Shown: piece after piece, positions 32,757 through 33,314 of the stretch
Position numbering within the stretch: the stretch's first letter is position 1
Layout: every line of letters begins with the position of its first letter
From: Geobacter argillaceus
GTDB taxonomy: Bacteria > Desulfobacterota > Desulfuromonadia > Geobacterales > DSM-12255
Direction of reading: 5' to 3'
Assembly: GCF_007830735.1 (NCBI RefSeq)
Contig: NZ_VLLN01000036.1
Span: forward strand, 1 to 33,314
DNA length: 33,314 nt
Notes under the pieces: generated by a model
Databases searched by the model: none
Seen by the model: only the letters and a program-made list of their open reading frames with translations
Told to the model about the DNA's origin: nothing
Translations under genes and position numbers: made by a program

Positions 32757-33052
32757 CTTTCCGTAGCCAAAACAGACAGGCAATAATTGCTGAAAGTGAG
32801 CTTGAACAAACTGACATTTCTTCTCCAATCAGTACTAAACGGCATGGAGCATTAGTTCCTCTGTTGAATTGAAAGCGGGTGCTTAGTTATTCCGGAGGGT
32901 GCCGCACATGTCACAAACGATGAGGCAGTTCGTTTGTGTGTGGTCGTCGTCAATTTTTAGGACGACGAAGGTCACTAGTACCACTTAACATTTAATATTT
33001 CGTTTAATTGCGGTATATGGCATACTGGCGTAACTCATTCAAGGAGGCCACC
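32757..33052. other. Intergenic after bbsD with two hairpins
   Basis: No gene. CACAAACGA/TCGTTTGTG (32912-32938, 9-base loop) and TCGTCGTC/GACGACGA (32944-32968, 9-base loop AATTTTTAG) are perfect inverted repeats. Neither has a clear T-run, so termination is uncertain. The left terminus of the following IS630-like element must lie between about 32969 and 33052. Confidence 0.5.
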
Positions 33053-33314
33053 ATGTCGCCAAGATACCGAGTAACACTTACCGAGCAGGAGCGTAAAGAT
33101 CTTGAAGCCTTAACCAAGCGTGGAAAGACCCACGCAAGGCGGTTTGTCCACGCCCGTGCCTTGTTGCTTTCTGATGCCGGTGATAATGGTCCAGGCTGGA
33201 GTGTTGCTGATACTGCAGAGGCACTTGGTGTGAGTAGTCGGACAATTGAACACCTGAAGAAGCGTTTTGTAGAAGATGGCCTCGAAGCTGCACTTGAGCG
33301 GAAACAGCGGGAGA
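33053..33314 (+). CDS. IS630-like transposase, N-terminal part
   Basis: An open frame of 87 codons runs to the window edge. AAGGAGG precedes the ATG. VTLTEQERKDLEALTKRGKTHARRFVHARALLLSDAG (8-44), WSVADTAEALGVSSRTIEHLKKRFVEDGLEALER is the helix-turn-helix start of IS630/Tc1-type transposases ('...R...RA..LL.a..G.s...iA..l.vs..TV.r...rf...Gl..L'). The DDE domain lies beyond the edge. Confidence 0.85.
   Translation, partial: MSPRYRVTLTEQERKDLEALTKRGKTHARRFVHARALLLSDAGDNGPGWSVADTAEALGVSSRTIEHLKKRFVEDGLEAALERKQRE

Noticed and set aside
1-33314. tRNA or rRNA genes
   Set aside because: No cloverleaf-like region or rRNA segment was recognised by eye, including near the integrase where a tRNA attachment site was sought.

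Overview
The window joins two unlike pieces of DNA. Bases 1 to about 20,650 look like an integrated mobile island. Bases 21,078-32,756 hold a GC-rich catabolic operon in which the bbs genes of anaerobic toluene (benzylsuccinate) beta-oxidation can be recognised. The operon includes its own ETF and a membrane FeS ETF:quinone oxidoreductase. This gene set points to an anaerobic respiratory aromatic degrader, most likely a Geobacter/Geotalea-type deltaproteobacterium. That assignment is inferred from gene content, not from a database match.

Island, left to right. There is the end of a transposase (1-120), an orphan ORF (375-1025), an AlpA-like regulator (1132) and a small ORF (1472). A DUF927-type P-loop ATPase follows (1725-3644), then a cluster of GGTAAC/GTTACC motifs that looks like iterons (3680-3897). 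Next are a radical SAM protein (3930) and a Fic-family AMPylase (5267). After these comes a very AT-rich seven-gene operon (6469-13817): ParB-like protein, PD-(D/E)XK nuclease-like protein, SNF2 ATPase, second ParB-like protein, DGQHR/DndB-like protein, unknown protein, and radical SAM protein. The genes overlap or abut, so they look like one functional unit. I do not recognise it as a named system. It resembles Dnd- or dpd-type DNA-modification/defence modules in its parts but lacks their modification enzymes, and it is the main candidate for an undescribed system here.

The right part of the island has a small HTH gene (14104) and an intact IS21-family element (14301-16924) with a 5-bp target duplication exactly at that gene's stop codon. 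Then come an ArdC-type antirestriction protein, a hypothetical protein, a small RHH-like protein and a DUF2786 protein. Last is a tyrosine integrase (19837-20598) that lacks its catalytic domain. A 60-bp imperfect palindrome covers its start region.

Catabolic operon. It begins downstream of a tandem repeat and a plausible sigma-54 promoter (20841-20940). The order is bbsE, bbsF, bbsG, bbsH, etfB, etfA, an EMO-like membrane FeS protein, bbsA, bbsB, bbsC, bbsD. Benzylsuccinate would be activated to its CoA thioester (BbsEF), dehydrogenated (BbsG), hydrated (BbsH), dehydrogenated again (BbsCD) and thiolysed to benzoyl-CoA and succinyl-CoA (BbsAB). Electrons from BbsG would go through EtfBA and the membrane protein to the quinone pool. 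A 123-bp imperfect palindrome lies between bbsH and etfB. The benzylsuccinate synthase genes (bss) are not in the window. The window ends inside an IS630-like transposase gene, so the operon has mobile DNA on both sides.
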